From contig CATQIH010000011.1 in assembly GCA_958296015.1 (NCBI GenBank), positions 1-64,000 on the forward strand: DNA of 64,000 nucleotides. The letters are read 5' to 3'. The stretch is from Cyclobacteriaceae bacterium. Its GTDB lineage: Bacteria > Bacteroidota > Bacteroidia > Cytophagales > Cyclobacteriaceae. Of this stretch, positions 1-10,778 are shown in pieces. The notes beneath the pieces were generated by a model. It saw only the letters and a program-made list of their open reading frames with translations, did no database searches and was not told where the DNA came from. Every line of letters starts with the position of its first letter. Position 1 is the first letter of the stretch. The translations under genes and the position numbers were made by a program.

Positions 1-317
1 TCCTGTCTGCCATTGCCCGGCATCATCATTTTCTGATGGCTACGGGTGGTGGTGCGCCCTGCTTTTTTGATAATGCGCAGGTGATGAAAACAGCAGGCAT
101 CACTATCTTTCTGGATATGCCGATGGAAGATATTGCCAGAAGGATGAGCAAAAAAGGCCTTAATAAACGTCCGCTACTGTCGGGGTTGGATCAGGAAAAC
201 ATGGCCCAGGAGTTTGCCGCCCGTTTTCAGCACCGTATGCCTTTCTACCAGCAAGCACACCATATCATCAAAAAAGACGACATGCATCCTGAACATATCG
301 CCTCTTTGGTTGAATAA
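1..317 (+). CDS. aroK: Shikimate kinase, C-terminal part (5' end outside window)
   Basis: Shikimate kinase phosphorylates shikimate with ATP in the chorismate pathway. The reading frame is open from position 3, so the start lies before the window. Visible hallmarks are the ATGGGA substrate-binding motif at about 36-53, the RPLL segment of the lid region, and the C-terminal R...FY..A pattern (HRMPFYQQAHHII). About 104 residues are present of a usual 170-180. The ATP-binding Walker A region is missing only because of the window edge. The next gene starts 142 bp downstream on the same strand. Confidence 0.85.
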   Translation, partial: LSAIARHHHFLMATGGGAPCFFDNAQVMKTAGITIFLDMPMEDIARRMSKKGLNKRPLLSGLDQENMAQEFAARFQHRMPFYQQAHHIIKKDDMHPEHIASLVE

Positions 318-459
318 TACCCATATCCGAACGGAATTATCCTGAAAAGCTTACACTTGAATTTTCCTAATCCCAGATGTTTGTATATGAAATTTTCATG
401 AAGGGCAATTTGTTACATGATTCATTGTATTTTATTCAACTGCGATTGTTCCTGGCCAC
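318..459. other. Intergenic gap, no feature seen
   Basis: AT-rich spacer between the shikimate kinase stop and the nuclease gene. I see no hairpin with a T-run and no clear Bacteroidota -7 element. Confidence 0.5.
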
Positions 460-2131
460 ATGACTCCCATAGAGTTACCTGAAAAATATTACCTGGACTA
501 CTTTGAGGCACTGCTTACTTTTGTACAGGAGAAGTACGGTCATCTTTTGAATGAGCAGGAAGCCTGTTTTGTCCGGCAGTTCGAGCAGTTGCCCGAAGAT
601 GCCCGCTGCCTGTTTGTGCGGTTGTCTAACCGTCGGGGATGTTTTTTCAGAACTGGTAAACTGCAATATGCCGAGATCAACGACTTTCCTGTTGTATTGA
701 ATCTGTTGCTACAGGAAGGCTTTTTTTCGTTATTATCAGACAATCACACGGATGATATCTGCCAGTGGCTGCCTGTCTTCAGCAAGCCGGAGTTGCTTTC
801 TATGATCAGCGCAATACAAAAAGACCTGAAAAAAAACGCAACCAAGCTCAAAAAAGACGAAGTGGTTACACTGATGGAACGTGAAATTCCTGTGGCCACG
901 CTGATTAGTCACATACAGCAACTGGAACAGGTGGTGGGTGTGAACTATGCAGCAGACATAGAGATGATGAAGTTTCTGTATTTTGGCAACATCCAGGGAG
1001 ACATGACCCAGTTTGTGGTACGAGATATTGGATATATCAAAACTGAGACGCTGGATAATAAAAAGCTCATTGCACTTTTTAAAAACAGGCAAGAGGCAGA
1101 AGACAAACTGCTGATTTCTAAGCTTTACCAGCAGTTCAAAGACTACCGCGATGTTGAACAGTTACCGGCTGAGCGAATCTATGACTGGTTTCAGCAGCTA
1201 GAGCTCACCGCTGCTGGTTTGTCTGCCCTGGCTGTGCCGCTCTTTGATAAGCTCTGCCTTCGGCTGGGGAAGCTGCTGGAGCAGCAACGGCTTCCTAAGT
1301 TTGCCCTGGATGTGTATATGCACACAAACACCGCCCCTTCGCGTGAGCGGCAGGTCCGCTTGATGCATAAGCTGGGGCTTGTGCAGCAAGCACTGAAGAT
1401 GTGTCAACAGATAGCGGCGGCTCCTCAAAATGCGGATGAAAAATATTTTGCAGAAGACTTCTGCGATATGCTCACCAAAAAACGCAAAGTGCGGCAAACC
1501 ACCCACTACCTGAAGGCTAGTACCTGTATAGAAATCCCTAAAGAGGCACGATCTTATGTAGAAGTGGGGGCACTACAATATTTCCAGGAGCAGGGTTATG
1601 AAGGCGTGTTTAGTGAAAACTACCTCTGGCGTGGCTTCTTCGGGCTGTTTTTTTGGGACATCATTTTTGATCAGGATAGCGAAGCACTGCACAACCCTCT
1701 GCAAATAACGCCTTCTGATTTTTATACGCCGGATTTTTTGAAGAAAAGAAAAAAGCAGATCGATCAGCGACTGGAAACGCTATGGCATCCCGACCGTTTC
1801 TTGAATATTGTCAGGCATCATTTTACCACCAAAGCTGGCATGAGCAACCCGATGGTTGGCTGGCATGAGAGTTTATTGCCGCTTGTGGAACAGTGCTTTT
1901 GCAAGCTCAAGCCCAAACAAATCAGCAGTGTGCTGCTGGAAATGGCTAAAAACCTGCGGGAAAAACACACGCGGCTTTCCCGATCTTTTCATCTGGAACA
2001 ATGACAGTTACAACTTCGTGGAAATCAAGTCGCCCAACGATCATCTTTCTGCACAGCAGCTATACTGGTTGCACTTCTTTGAGAAACATCAAATCAAAGC
2101 GGAGGTGATCCGAGTGCAGTGGCAATGCTAG
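460..2131 (+). pseudogene. FAN1-like VRR-NUC domain nuclease, frameshifted
   Basis: Bacterial relative of FAN1, a structure-specific nuclease acting in DNA repair. The first frame (460-2004) gives about 500 residues, including the FAN1-type segment GVFSENYLWRGFFGLFFWDIIF. The catalytic VRR-NUC (PD-(D/E)xK) domain continues in the +1 frame up to 2131, with GFPDLFIW, VEIKSP and a following Q. The switch lies near 1965-1975, in a run of five A. Removing one A gives an uninterrupted 556-aa protein, the expected family length. As written, the first frame ends before the catalytic E-x-K, so the product would be inactive. It converges with the lipoprotein gene on the other strand, with a 3-bp overlap of the stop codons. 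Confidence 0.75.
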
Positions 2132-2911
2132 AATGACGAGGTACTGAACTCATCGCCAGCGGTGTTGTAGATTCTTACCGAAGCCTGGGCACCGTAGGTT
2201 TGTTCAACTTGTTTGAGAATTGAAGCAAGTTGATCATCGCTTCCGCCAAACTCCATCAGGAATGTGTTTTCCGCTCCCTCACTATCTATTTTTAATTTCC
2301 CTACAGCATCTACATCAAAATAATAATAGTCGCCTTCGGGCAGGCTTTTTTCAGCCGCACCTGCATTACGCAGTGAGTTTAGCAGCACGGTGCGCAGTTC
2401 CTGTGTTTGTTGCTGGTTGGTATACCGAACTGTTCCCCAGATGACACGGTCAGGAATGCGACGCAGTACAGGTTGGTCTATCAGCAGGTCTTCAGAAGCT
2501 TCCATATCCAGTTCGTACGCCTTATCAGTGACCATCAGTTTGCCTAAGCTCGACATAGATTTACCGATATTAATGGTAAGGTTATAATTGCCTTCTGCCA
2601 GGTTTTTCAGGTCTACAAAAGCGGTAGCCGGGCCGCTGGCATCCAGGCACACATCAGCCTTTTCTATCTTTTGCAAAGAAATGGTGATCTGATTGCCCGC
2701 CTGCTCCATTTGCTGGCTGATCTGATAGTTGATACAGGGGAAAATCCTTGCTAGTAAGAAACTTGAGTGTCAGGTTGTTTTGATAAGCACCCGGGTATTC
2801 TGCCAGGCTAAACCTCACGGCACTGCCCAATGTATTAACCTGCTCATCTGACTCTCTTTCGCAGGAGAAAAATATCGAAGAAACAGCAAAAAGGATGAAG
2901 ATAGATTTCAT
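2128..2911 (-). pseudogene. Hypothetical lipoprotein, frameshifted
   Basis: Starts with MKSIFILFAVSSIFFSCERE, a short lipoprotein signal with a lipobox ending in S-C. The reading frame breaks near 2737-2745 in a CCCC run (minus strand ccctg); removing one C joins it to the downstream frame and gives about 260 aa. The rest of the protein is soluble and mildly acidic, with alternating beta-like stretches (AFVDLKNLAEGNYNLTINIG, VRIYNTAGDEF). I recognise no family. The upstream methionine choices lie in front of the signal peptide, so 2911 is the best start. Confidence 0.6.
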
Positions 2912-3000
2912 GGGCGTTTGTAGGCTTTTACTTGGAAGACACATACGTACTAAAAGGGTTGTAAAACACTTATTAAAATAAACGGACAACTGCACTCTGG

Positions 3001-3382
3001 ATTGTGTAATTATTACAAAACCCCGGTGACAACAAATTTAACGTGGTTTTCTTAACGATGCAGGTATTTCCGAAAAAGCAAAAAAAATCCACGTAATATA
3101 GGGAGATACAACCGGGCGGTTTTGCCGTCAGGCATCAGCTGGTACAATAAAAGCACCTGACTTTCCTGTGAAATATAACCGGCAGTATTGCACACTTATC
3201 AGGTAAACTTACCCAATTACCGGTTTTATTACAATCATTTTATCATTGTGTTACATAATTGGGTTACAATAGCTGTTGTACTACCTGCTTCTCATTTATT
3301 TTTTACGATAATATCATGCGGTTGGCAGAATGTAAGAATGATGCTATATTTAAACTTTTAATTGGATATACATCCATCAATT
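3001..3382. other. Intergenic region upstream of mannonate dehydratase
   Basis: AT-rich divergent spacer between the lipoprotein and the mannonate dehydratase gene. It should hold both promoters. It contains short direct repeats of TTACAAT around 3228-3272 but no palindrome strong enough to call an operator. Confidence 0.4.
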
Positions 3383-4598
3383 ATGGAGCAAACATGGAGA
3401 TGGTACGGACCCAACGATCCGGTTTCTCTGCCTGATATCATGCAGGCAGGTGCCACTGGTATCGTCACCGCCCTGCACGAAGTACCGGTAGGAGAAGTGT
3501 GGAGCGTGCAGGCGATCAAAGACAGGCAGCACATTATTGCTGCAAGTCCCGACGGATCGCCTACAAGACTGCGCTGGTCGGTGGTAGAAAGTGTGCCAGT
3601 GTCTGAAAGTATTAAGACAGGATCGGGCGATGTCCGACAACACCTGGAAGTATTCAAACAGTGCATCCGCAACCTGGGTGCCTGCGGTATTCAAACGGTA
3701 TGCTACAACTTTATGCCGGTGCTGGACTGGACACGCACTGATCTTGACTTCAGGATGCCCGACGGCTCCACGGCACTCCGGTTCAATGCCGATGCTTTTG
3801 CTGCTTTTGAACTACACATATTGCACCGGCCGGGTGCAGAAGAAACCTATTCACAGGAGCAGAGAGAAAAAGCACGTGCTTATGCTGACAGCCTGAGTGA
3901 TGAGGTAAAACTTGTGCTGCAAAGAAATATCATTGCAGGGCTTCCCGGATCTGATAAAGACTACACACTGTCGGCATTTCAGGCGGTGCTGGATACCTAC
4001 AGGCATATTGATGAAGATGGACTTCGGCAGAATCTACAGCGTTTTCTGGAAGAAGTGATTCCGGTAGCCGAAAAAGCTGGTGTCCGCATGGCTATCCATC
4101 CAGATGACCCACCCCGGCCGCTGCTAGGCCTTCCCAGAATTGTGAGCACCGAAGCAGACGCCAGCCGGTTGCTGCACATGGCAGACTCACCTGCCAACGG
4201 GCTTACCTTTTGCACAGGTTCTTACGGCGTGCGCCCTGACAATAACCTGCCGGCATGTTCAGGCGACTAGGGTAGCAAAGTTCATTTTTTTGCACCTGAG
4301 AAGTACCAAAAGAGAGCAACACAATGCTGATAGCTTTTATGAAGCAGATCACTTGTACGGCGATGTGGATATGTTTGAAATAGTACGACTGGTGACAGAA
4401 GAGCAACAACGCCGCAAGTCCGAAGGCCGTCCCGATCATACCATTCCAATGCGCCCGGACCACGGCCACAAAATGCTCGATGACCTGAAGAAAAAGACCA
4501 ATCCGGGCTACTCGGCCATTGGCCGCCTCCGTGGGCTGGCAGAGCTAAGAGGACTGGCGATGGGCATTGAGAAGATGATGGAAAAGGATGCAGGGTAA
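3383..4598 (+). pseudogene. uxuA: Mannonate dehydratase, three frameshifts near codon 290
   Basis: Mannonate dehydratase converts D-mannonate to 2-keto-3-deoxygluconate in glucuronate breakdown. Family signatures are clear: [16 protein letters not shown] at the start, [36 protein letters not shown], then HLRSTKRE and [13 protein letters not shown] near the end. The frame breaks three times in about 50 bp (about 4250-4292): one base missing in CCGGC (expected LPGM), one extra G in GGG, and one extra T in a T7 run. With these corrected the product is 404 aa, the usual size. Start 3383 is chosen because family proteins begin at MEQTWRW. No other uronate genes are adjacent. Confidence 0.8.
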
Positions 4599-4647
4599 AA
4601 AGTATAGAAATGATGAAGCAACTGTTTTCTGCTTGGACAGGTGCTTG

Positions 4648-5392
4648 TCAAAAATTCCGCACATCCTGTAGCACATCCTGAAATTGCTGGGGTGTGGTTG
4701 ATCAGGTAAAAGAACTTGGCGGCAACTTCGGCAGGGCCTGCCAGTTCATTATGCTCTTTGAGCTTCAAAAACTTATCCAGCGTGCTAAACTGCCGTACAC
4801 TGGCCCCACGAATGACCGATTGCATGTCGGTATCTACCACACCCGGAGCCAGGGCGTAGAACTTGGTTGGGTAATAGCCACTGGTTTCTTTGCGCCTGTC
4901 CTGTTCGAGGGCAGCCACCTGGGTGAACATATCCAGTGCAGCTTTGGAGGTACAATACCCCGACCAGCCATCTACCGGATACTTTCCGGCACCCGAACTC
5001 ACGTTGATCACAATTTTTTCGGTATCTACCTGCCCATAAGCGCGCAAAAGCTGGTTGACCAGCATGATAGGCACTGTCACGTTCAGGTTGATTAATGTTG
5101 CCATGCTGTCAGGCGATATGTCGCCTACATAGCTGACATCGCCGAGCGTCCCGGCATTGTTGATCAGTACTATTCTTCTTGGATGTGCTACTTCTGGGAA
5201 TAAGGTGTCTATTTTTTCTTGCAGATACCCAATATCAGAAAGGTCTATAGCAATATGATGATAACGTGAATGCTCCACAGACTGACTACGAGAAAGACCA
5301 TAAACCTGTGTGTTTTCTTCCTGCAAAGCTCTTTCTACCAAAGCCTTGCCAATGCCCCGACTGGCCCCGGTGATGAAATAGTAATGCTGCAT
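4648..5392 (-). CDS. Short-chain dehydrogenase/reductase, probable terminal frameshift
   Basis: NAD(P)-dependent SDR with the glycine-rich motif TGASRGIG at residues 8-15, NNAG near 88, catalytic S (NVSSGAGKYP) and Y-x-x-x-K (YCTSK). It resembles sepiapterin/benzil-reductase-like SDRs; substrate unknown. As written, the frame runs on to 4508 with a non-family tail that overlaps the mannonate dehydratase C-terminus on the other strand. Removing one C from the CCCC run near 4687 makes the protein end QQFQDVLQDVRNF at 4648, giving 247 aa, normal for the family and clear of the neighbour. The start is the methionine just before the Rossmann strand. Confidence 0.75.
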
Positions 5393-5394
5393 GG

Positions 5395-5464
5395 GTTCTG
5401 GGTTTTGGGTATAAAGTTTTTGGGATTGAGAATACACTAATACCCAACCCCTAAAACCCAATAC
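5395..5464 (-). terminator. Imperfect inverted repeat downstream of hslU
   Basis: GGGTTTTGGGTAT (5399-5411 region) can pair imperfectly with ATACCCAACCCCTAAAACCC (5441-5460 region). It sits in the gap between the hslU stop and the SDR start and may end the porQ-hslU transcript. No long T-run follows. Confidence 0.3.
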
Positions 5465-6889
5465 CTACAAAATATACTGACTTAAGTCTTTGTTTTTCAC
5501 CAATCCGGCAAGGCGTTCGTGTACCATCTCTTTGTTGACCACCAGTTTTGCGTTTGGCTGGATCACGTCGGGCACATCAAACAGAAAGTCGTTGAGCAGG
5601 TGGCTGACCACAGTATGCAGACGGCGGGCACCTATGTTTTCTATCTCGGAATTGATCTGGAAAGCAATATCGGCGATTTCATCCAGGGCATCATCGCGGA
5701 AGGTAAGTTCTACATCTTCGGCAGTAAACAAAGCTTCGTATTGCTTGGTGAGCGCGTTCTTAGGCTCACGCAGGATCTGCACAAAGTCTTCTTTGGTCAA
5801 ATCACTCAGTTCTACACGGATGGGGAAAACGTCCCTGTAGCTCCGGGATCAGGTCGGAAGGTTTGGCTACATGAAAAGCCCCTGCGGCAATGAACAAAAT
5901 ATGATCGGTATGTACAATACCATGCTTGGTATTGACTGCGCTACCTTCTACAATAGGCAATAAGTCGCGCTGCACACCTTCGCGGCTCACGTCGGCACTT
6001 CCCCCCACCCTGGCGGTTGCTGCTGGAGGCGATCTTATCAATTTCATCTATAAAGATGATCCCGGTATTCTGTGCTTTTTCTATGGCTTCTTCCTTCACT
6101 TCGTCCATATCAATCAACCGGGCAGCTTCTTCTTCGAGCAGCAGCTTCTTGGCTTCGCCGATAGTCACCTTGCGTTTTTTGCTTTTTTTTAGGCATCATG
6201 CCGTTGATCATCTCCTGGAGGTTCATCATAGACACTTCGTCCATCATACCACCACCTACCATGCCAATACCCTGGCCTCCGCTCTGCTTGATGCTGATGT
6301 CTATCTTTCTGTCATCCAGTTCTCCGCTGCGGATTTTCTCGCGAAAGCGTTCGCGGGTTTTGGTATTCAATTCCGCATCGCTCATGTTGGCAGAAGACTC
6401 TTCTTGGTTGAAGCCCAATGCAGGCTGCTGTGTCTGCGGTCGGTTTTGTGTGGTATTTTTTACCGGAGGAATGAGCGCATCCAGAATAATTTCTTCCACC
6501 AGTTCAGCCGCTTTCTCCTGCACCTCTTCTTTTTTTCGCGACTTCACCAGATTCACCGACTGCTCTACCAAGTCTCTTACCATACTTTCCACATCGCGGC
6601 CTACATAGCCTACTTCGGTAAACTTGGAAGCTTCTACTTTGGTAAAAGGTGCATCGGCTATGTTGGCCAGGCGGCGGGCGATCTCGGTTTTACCTACTCC
6701 TGTGGCACCGATCATCAGAATGTTGTTGGGCACAATTTCCCGTTGCATTTCTGATTGCACGTTCATTCGACGCCAGCGATTTCGCAACGCAATCGCCACA
6801 TTCTTCTTGGCATCTTTCTGTCCTATAATATATTTATCTAACTCAGCAACAATTTGTCTTGGTGTCAAGTATTTACTATCTTCTAACAT
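5465..6889 (-). pseudogene. hslU: ATP-dependent protease ATPase subunit HslU, three frameshifts
   Basis: AAA+ unfoldase that partners HslV. Residues 1-240 read normally: [22 protein letters not shown], Walker [12 protein letters not shown], and [15 protein letters not shown]. The Walker B segment ([12 protein letters not shown]) and the sensor/C-terminal part (IGARRLHTVVSHLL, near the end) lie in other frames. The breaks are near 6183 (A8 run on the coding strand), 6006 (G6 run) and 5833 (TTTTCCCC); each is cured by removing one base, giving 473 aa. Three independent +1 changes in homopolymers in a normally conserved gene suggest sequence error, but true decay is possible. hslV is not in the window. 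The gene lies 16 bp downstream of porQ. Confidence 0.85.
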
Positions 6890-6905
6890 GTAGTCTACTT
6901 TATAA

Positions 6906-7933
6906 TTATTTTCTGAAAATCAATTGATTAAGATCAGCCGTTAATGTAAGGTGACTGAAACCGCCTGCCACATGGTAATACGCTCTAGAAAAATCTAATT
7001 GCAGTGATTTAATGCGAAGCATAAATCCAAAGGTAAGGCCCGCTCCACCTCCAACTTGTTGTAACTGTAACGTACTTTTGATCAAATGGTTGTAGCCTAT
7101 ACGCACGTTAAAATTGGGGCTAAGCAGTACTTCTCCCCCAAAAACCAGGTGCCTGAGCGACTTGCTTAACACGCTCAGAGGGCTGCCCATCATCGGCCTG
7201 AGCATTGGCATTGTTGCTACGCAAAAATCTGTAGGCAGTGATGTGGAACCTGAAAGGCATATGCTCAGGCTTGAATGCCACGCTAACCCGGATATCCGAT
7301 GGCAGACGTGAGTGGCTGCTCTCTCGTATAATCATGTAACATCAAACCAAAGTTGCTGAACAGTAGTGATACGGTGAGGTCGCGCTTCGGATGCACAAAA
7401 GCACCACCTATGTCCAGCAGCAAAGCGTCGGCACCAAACCCTCCTATGTTGGAAGCTGCATATTTGATGTTGCCTCCTACCCTGTAAATCCCTATCTGCT
7501 GGCTGTGGTTGATCACCAGCGCGTAATCCTGCGCACTGAAAGTACCCAATGGAATGCCCGCCATATCAAAGCTTTCCATGTTACCGTAGTTCAAATACTG
7601 CATACCTGCTGCCCAGGTGCCTAGCTTTTTGAATGTGTGGTTGTAGCTAAGCGTGGTGAAATGAACGCCTGCGTAATATGGCATATAGCTCAACGCTACA
7701 CGTTGGGTGAGTGTGGGGTGGCTGTAGGCCGGGTTGAGCATCCAGAGACTGGCATCTTTGCGGCTGCCAGAGTCCAGCGACATACTGGCCTGTGTACCTC
7801 CCAAAGCCGTATTGCGCGCCGATACATTGAGATTCAAGAACTGAAAAGAAGCACGGCTCCCCGACTGGGCATATGTTTCTGCCTGCAAGGCCAGCAACAG
7901 AAAGCACAGCACACCATAACGTTTACAGATCAT
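6906..7933 (-). pseudogene. porQ: Type IX secretion system protein PorQ, two frameshifts
   Basis: PorQ is an outer-membrane beta-barrel protein of the type IX secretion system that works with PorU/PorV/PorZ. It has a signal peptide ending ETYAQ, the family start FQFLNLNVSARNTALGG, KPEHMPFRFHITAYRF in the middle, and RHLVFGGEVLLSPNFNVRIG near the C-terminus. Two +1 shifts, near 7300 and 7170, split it; removing one base at each gives 341 aa, the family length. It is immediately upstream of hslU and probably co-transcribed. An intact copy would imply a working T9SS. Confidence 0.8.
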
Positions 7934-8111
7934 ATCATTATCTAAAGGAGCAAATTAACCTCAACAATACCGATATGCCAAGCAGCAGTCACAAAACTTT
8001 ATATTCGATGTAGGTGTTTTTAGTTGAAAGGTATGGTAAACCTAAAGTACTAATGCGAATCAACAGTAAAAAAAGAGACATAGAAATTAGCCATAAGTTT
8101 ATCTTTGGATG

Positions 8112-8523
8112 ATGGATCACATCGATAAACTCATTTGGTTGTACTCCTATGTCTGTGAGCGACCCACACCGGGTGCTATGATAGCGAATTACCCTGGTAG
8201 TGCCGCTCCACGGTGGACAAAGATTCAGTCACAATACCACTCCGGCTCAGTTCACTGATCAGGAGGTAATAACAATTTACCTTTTTGAAGTGCTGGAAGA
8301 ACAAAATTATCAAATCAAACAAATGCATAAGCACGTAAAGAAATACTTATTGAGTTGGTTTCCCAGTTTGCCTAGTTACCAACGGTTTAATAAGCGGCTC
8401 AATGATTGGGAAGAGCTTTTTCCCCTGCTATTGAGTAGAGTGATACAGTCAGCCGATTTAACAATGACAGATACGGGTACCAGTTTGGGTGATAACCTTT
8501 ACAATTTTGTTTTGGTCGAATAA
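8112..8523 (+). pseudogene. IS982-family transposase remnant (N-terminal part)
   Basis: The fragment reads MDHIDKLIWLYSYVCE in one frame, then FTDQEVITIYLFEVLEEQNY and SWFPSLPSYQRFNKRLN in another. This matches the N-terminal region of IS982-type transposases. Everything after about residue 110, including the DDE core, is missing, and the end (DTGTSLGDNLYNFVLVE) no longer looks like the family. I see no terminal inverted repeats, so this is an old relic. Confidence 0.6.
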
Positions 8524-8581
8524 ATCTGGTAATTCTAAAAGCGGTAGCTTTTTTGAAAGAAGTTCATTCGGCTCAGTTTTT

Positions 8582-9256
8582 TCAGGTTGTATAATCTTTA
8601 AAATCTTGTTTTATCTCATTTATTGAGCGTGAGACATTATCGTTGATTCTGATGTCACTAAAATTTGCTATAGAAACTGATTTATTACCAAGTTGCTTTG
8701 AAGTTTCTTTAATTTGGATAGGAAGAAAGTCAGTTTTGTTCAGCTCAAAAATCTTCTTTCTATCTGAAACGTTGTAAACTGTATCATTTTCGAATTCATA
8801 AGTAAGTAAATAAGAGTCTTCAGTTGCTGAAAGAGATATATCACTATAGATTGTATCAAGTCTAAAAATATTCTGATGAACCATCTGTCCACCAGGCCTT
8901 CCAATAAATCCATAATGGCCGGGTTCTATTTTGTAAGTTTTATCTGTCTTTGAAATTTCAAATCCATTTCCAGCATCATAAATATATTCCTTTGGAATGT
9001 CATCTCTTTTGCCGTAAAATGAAAAACCAAATATTTTGTCATTTTTATCTTTTTCAATTATTGCGACTCCAGTATTATTCCAAACAGTACCGCCTTGAGC
9101 AAAAGTGTCAATTCTTTGAATTCGATATTCCAAGGAATTTATTTTATCAGCATTCTCTTGAAATTTGGCTATGACATAGTTCTCGTCAATTTTAGTTTCT
9201 TTTTTGCAGCTATAAAAAATTACTGCTCCTAAAAGAATTATCGATATTCTTTTCAT
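8582..9256 (-). CDS. Hypothetical lipoprotein
   Basis: 224 aa with a lipoprotein signal (MKRISIILLGAVIFYSCKK, Cys 17). The mature part is beta-rich with a run of aspartate and isoleucine pairs. It recalls the N-terminal domain that precedes the thioredoxin fold in some Bacteroidota TlpA-like lipoproteins, but no CxxC or thioredoxin fold follows. It may be a truncated or stand-alone version. It converges with the IS982 relic. Lower GC than the surrounding housekeeping genes suggests transfer. Confidence 0.6.
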   Translation of the reverse strand: MKRISIILLGAVIFYSCKKETKIDENYVIAKFQENADKINSLEYRIQRIDTFAQGGTVWNNTGVAIIEKDKNDKIFGFSFYGKRDDIPKEYIYDAGNGFEISKTDKTYKIEPGHYGFIGRPGGQMVHQNIFRLDTIYSDISLSATEDSYLLTYEFENDTVYNVSDRKKIFELNKTDFLPIQIKETSKQLGNKSVSIANFSDIRINDNVSRSINEIKQDFKDYTT

Positions 9257-9607
9257 CCTCGATGTTTTTGGTCAAATTTTGCACAACCATTGCATATACA
9301 CCATATGGCGGCCGCCGTGGCTGGTTATTTTCTTTATAGCACCCAAAATAACCATTCCAGCCAATACTTTGTATATCATCCATCAAACTTTTAGTGAAGT
9401 TCTGTATGGGTTACGTAGCCAATCTTACTAATTGGCATCATCATCCACGCCCAAAGTCATCACATCAGAAATATTAAACCCTTCCCAAAGTCATCCCGTC
9501 AGGGATCTTTGCCATCATAAAGTTCTACCAAAGCCTACTTGTTAGCAGTGTGGCAAAGATTCCTTCGCTATCGCTACGGAATGACCTTTGATAACAGGCA
9601 AAACCCA
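9257..9607. other. Intergenic region with short dispersed repeats
   Basis: No gene seen. Contains two copies of CCAAAGTCATC followed by a C/A-TCAG core (about 9449 and 9485), and a segment GCAAAGATTCCTTCGCTATC (about 9552) typical of extragenic repeats in this group. The 41-bp repeat array follows directly. Confidence 0.4.
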
Positions 9608-9840
9608 GCCGCCAACTGTGGCAAGGGGTTGTTTTTGGAGGATAGTGACCCGCAAACTGTGGGAAGCTATTGCACCTTGGGAATAGTTGGTCGCAGATTG
9701 TAGCAAGGCGTTGTTTCCGGAGGACAGTTACCCGCAAAATGTGAGAAGCCGTGGCACTTTGAGGATAGCTACTTGCAAAGTGTGAGAGGCTGTTGTTCCT
9801 TGGGGACAGCTACTCGCAAAGTGTGAGAAGCATATTGTGG
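9608..9840 (+). repeat. Degenerate 41-bp tandem repeat, about six copies
   Basis: Units of roughly 41 bp follow a pattern like CCCGCAAA-TGTG-GAAGC, then a TTG-rich part, then GGA-AG-TA. Copies start near 9608, 9650, 9691, 9731, 9772 and 9813. The last one ends AAGCATATTGTGG. Two further units of the same family occur on the other strand at 59470-59545. Confidence 0.7.
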
Positions 9841-9940
9841 TCAAAACGTACATGGTACCTTTTTTGGCTGAACGAACTTTTTGTTGGCTGGCACATGCTG
9901 TTATTTAGCAACAAAGAATATCCACTTAAATTAACATGAA

Positions 9941-10714
9941 ATGATTAAGACAGCCCTTACTAAAAGGTACCGCATCAAAGAATTTATCCAGTTTATCCGC
10001 AACGTGCTGCTGATTGTCGGCCAGAATGATCCGCAGAAGTTAAAGCTCAAAGCCGTGTATGAGGCACTTCAGCAGTGTGGTGACACGTTGCAGGAAGCCT
10101 ATAGGCAAAATCCGGCAAGCGGCATCACTCCACAACTCGCCAGCCTGGACGCGCAACGGGATCAGGCCGTGCTTTGCCTTTACAAAGTGAGCAAAGGATA
10201 CCTGCATCATGATGATGCCAAGAAAGCAGCTGCCGGTAAGAAGGTGACAGACTGTCTTGCCAAATACGGCAAGCGGCTCCACAACCTAAACTACAGTGCT
10301 GAAACCGCCGCTTTAAAAAACCTCATCCACGATCTGCAAACCAACCCGGATTGTATGGCTGCCCTCAAAGAGATGCATCTGGAGAAGGTGGTGGAAGTGA
10401 TGAGCCAGGCCAACACAGCCTTTGAAGCCCTGTTTGTACAGCGGCTGGAACAGTCCAGCCAGCAGGATACCACCAAAGAACTCGTAGAACTCACCACCGA
10501 AGCCTACCGCACGCTGGTGCAGCACATAGAGGCCCATGCCACACTCACCCCATCGGAAAGCTACACTTCGCTCATCAGCCACATGAACGAAAACATAGAC
10601 CATTTCAACAGAGTAGTGGCCAGGAGAAGAAGCATGACAGCTGATGATGTAGCCGCTGAGGAAAATACTGATACAACAGTAAACACCGAGCAGCCGACGG
10701 CCCCTGCCAGCTAA
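9941..10714 (+). CDS. DUF6261-like helical protein
   Basis: 257 aa, almost entirely alpha-helical, without signal peptide or membrane segment. The central pattern (LDAQRDQAVLCLYKVSKGYL... KYGKRLHNLNYSAETAALKNLI) is like the DUF6261 family found across Bacteroidota, whose function is unknown. The C-terminal tail is rich in Thr, Glu and Pro. It lies 64 bp upstream of the TPM-domain toxin-like gene on the same strand. Whether it belongs to that system or is only a neighbour cannot be told from the sequence. Confidence 0.6.
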   Translation: MIKTALTKRYRIKEFIQFIRNVLLIVGQNDPQKLKLKAVYEALQQCGDTLQEAYRQNPASGITPQLASLDAQRDQAVLCLYKVSKGYLHHDDAKKAAAGKKVTDCLAKYGKRLHNLNYSAETAALKNLIHDLQTNPDCMAALKEMHLEKVVEVMSQANTAFEALFVQRLEQSSQQDTTKELVELTTEAYRTLVQHIEAHATLTPSESYTSLISHMNENIDHFNRVVARRRSMTADDVAAEENTDTTVNTEQPTAPAS

Positions 10715-10778
10715 CAAAGCCTTTGTTAATTAAACCCATTCCCGGCGCATGGTATGTGTTGGGGGTGGGCATTTATAC

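Noticed and set aside
1950-2010. Programmed ribosomal frameshift in the FAN1-like gene
   Set aside because: The shift needed is +1, and the sequence is not an A-AAA-AAC type slippery site read in the right phase. A single extra A explains it better.
6017-6754. Plus-strand 245-codon open frame
   Set aside because: It lies antisense inside hslU, which has clear AAA+ motifs; its translation is low-complexity and resembles no family.
9600-9840. CRISPR array
   Set aside because: The repeats are directly adjacent, degenerate and without unique spacers; no cas genes are present.
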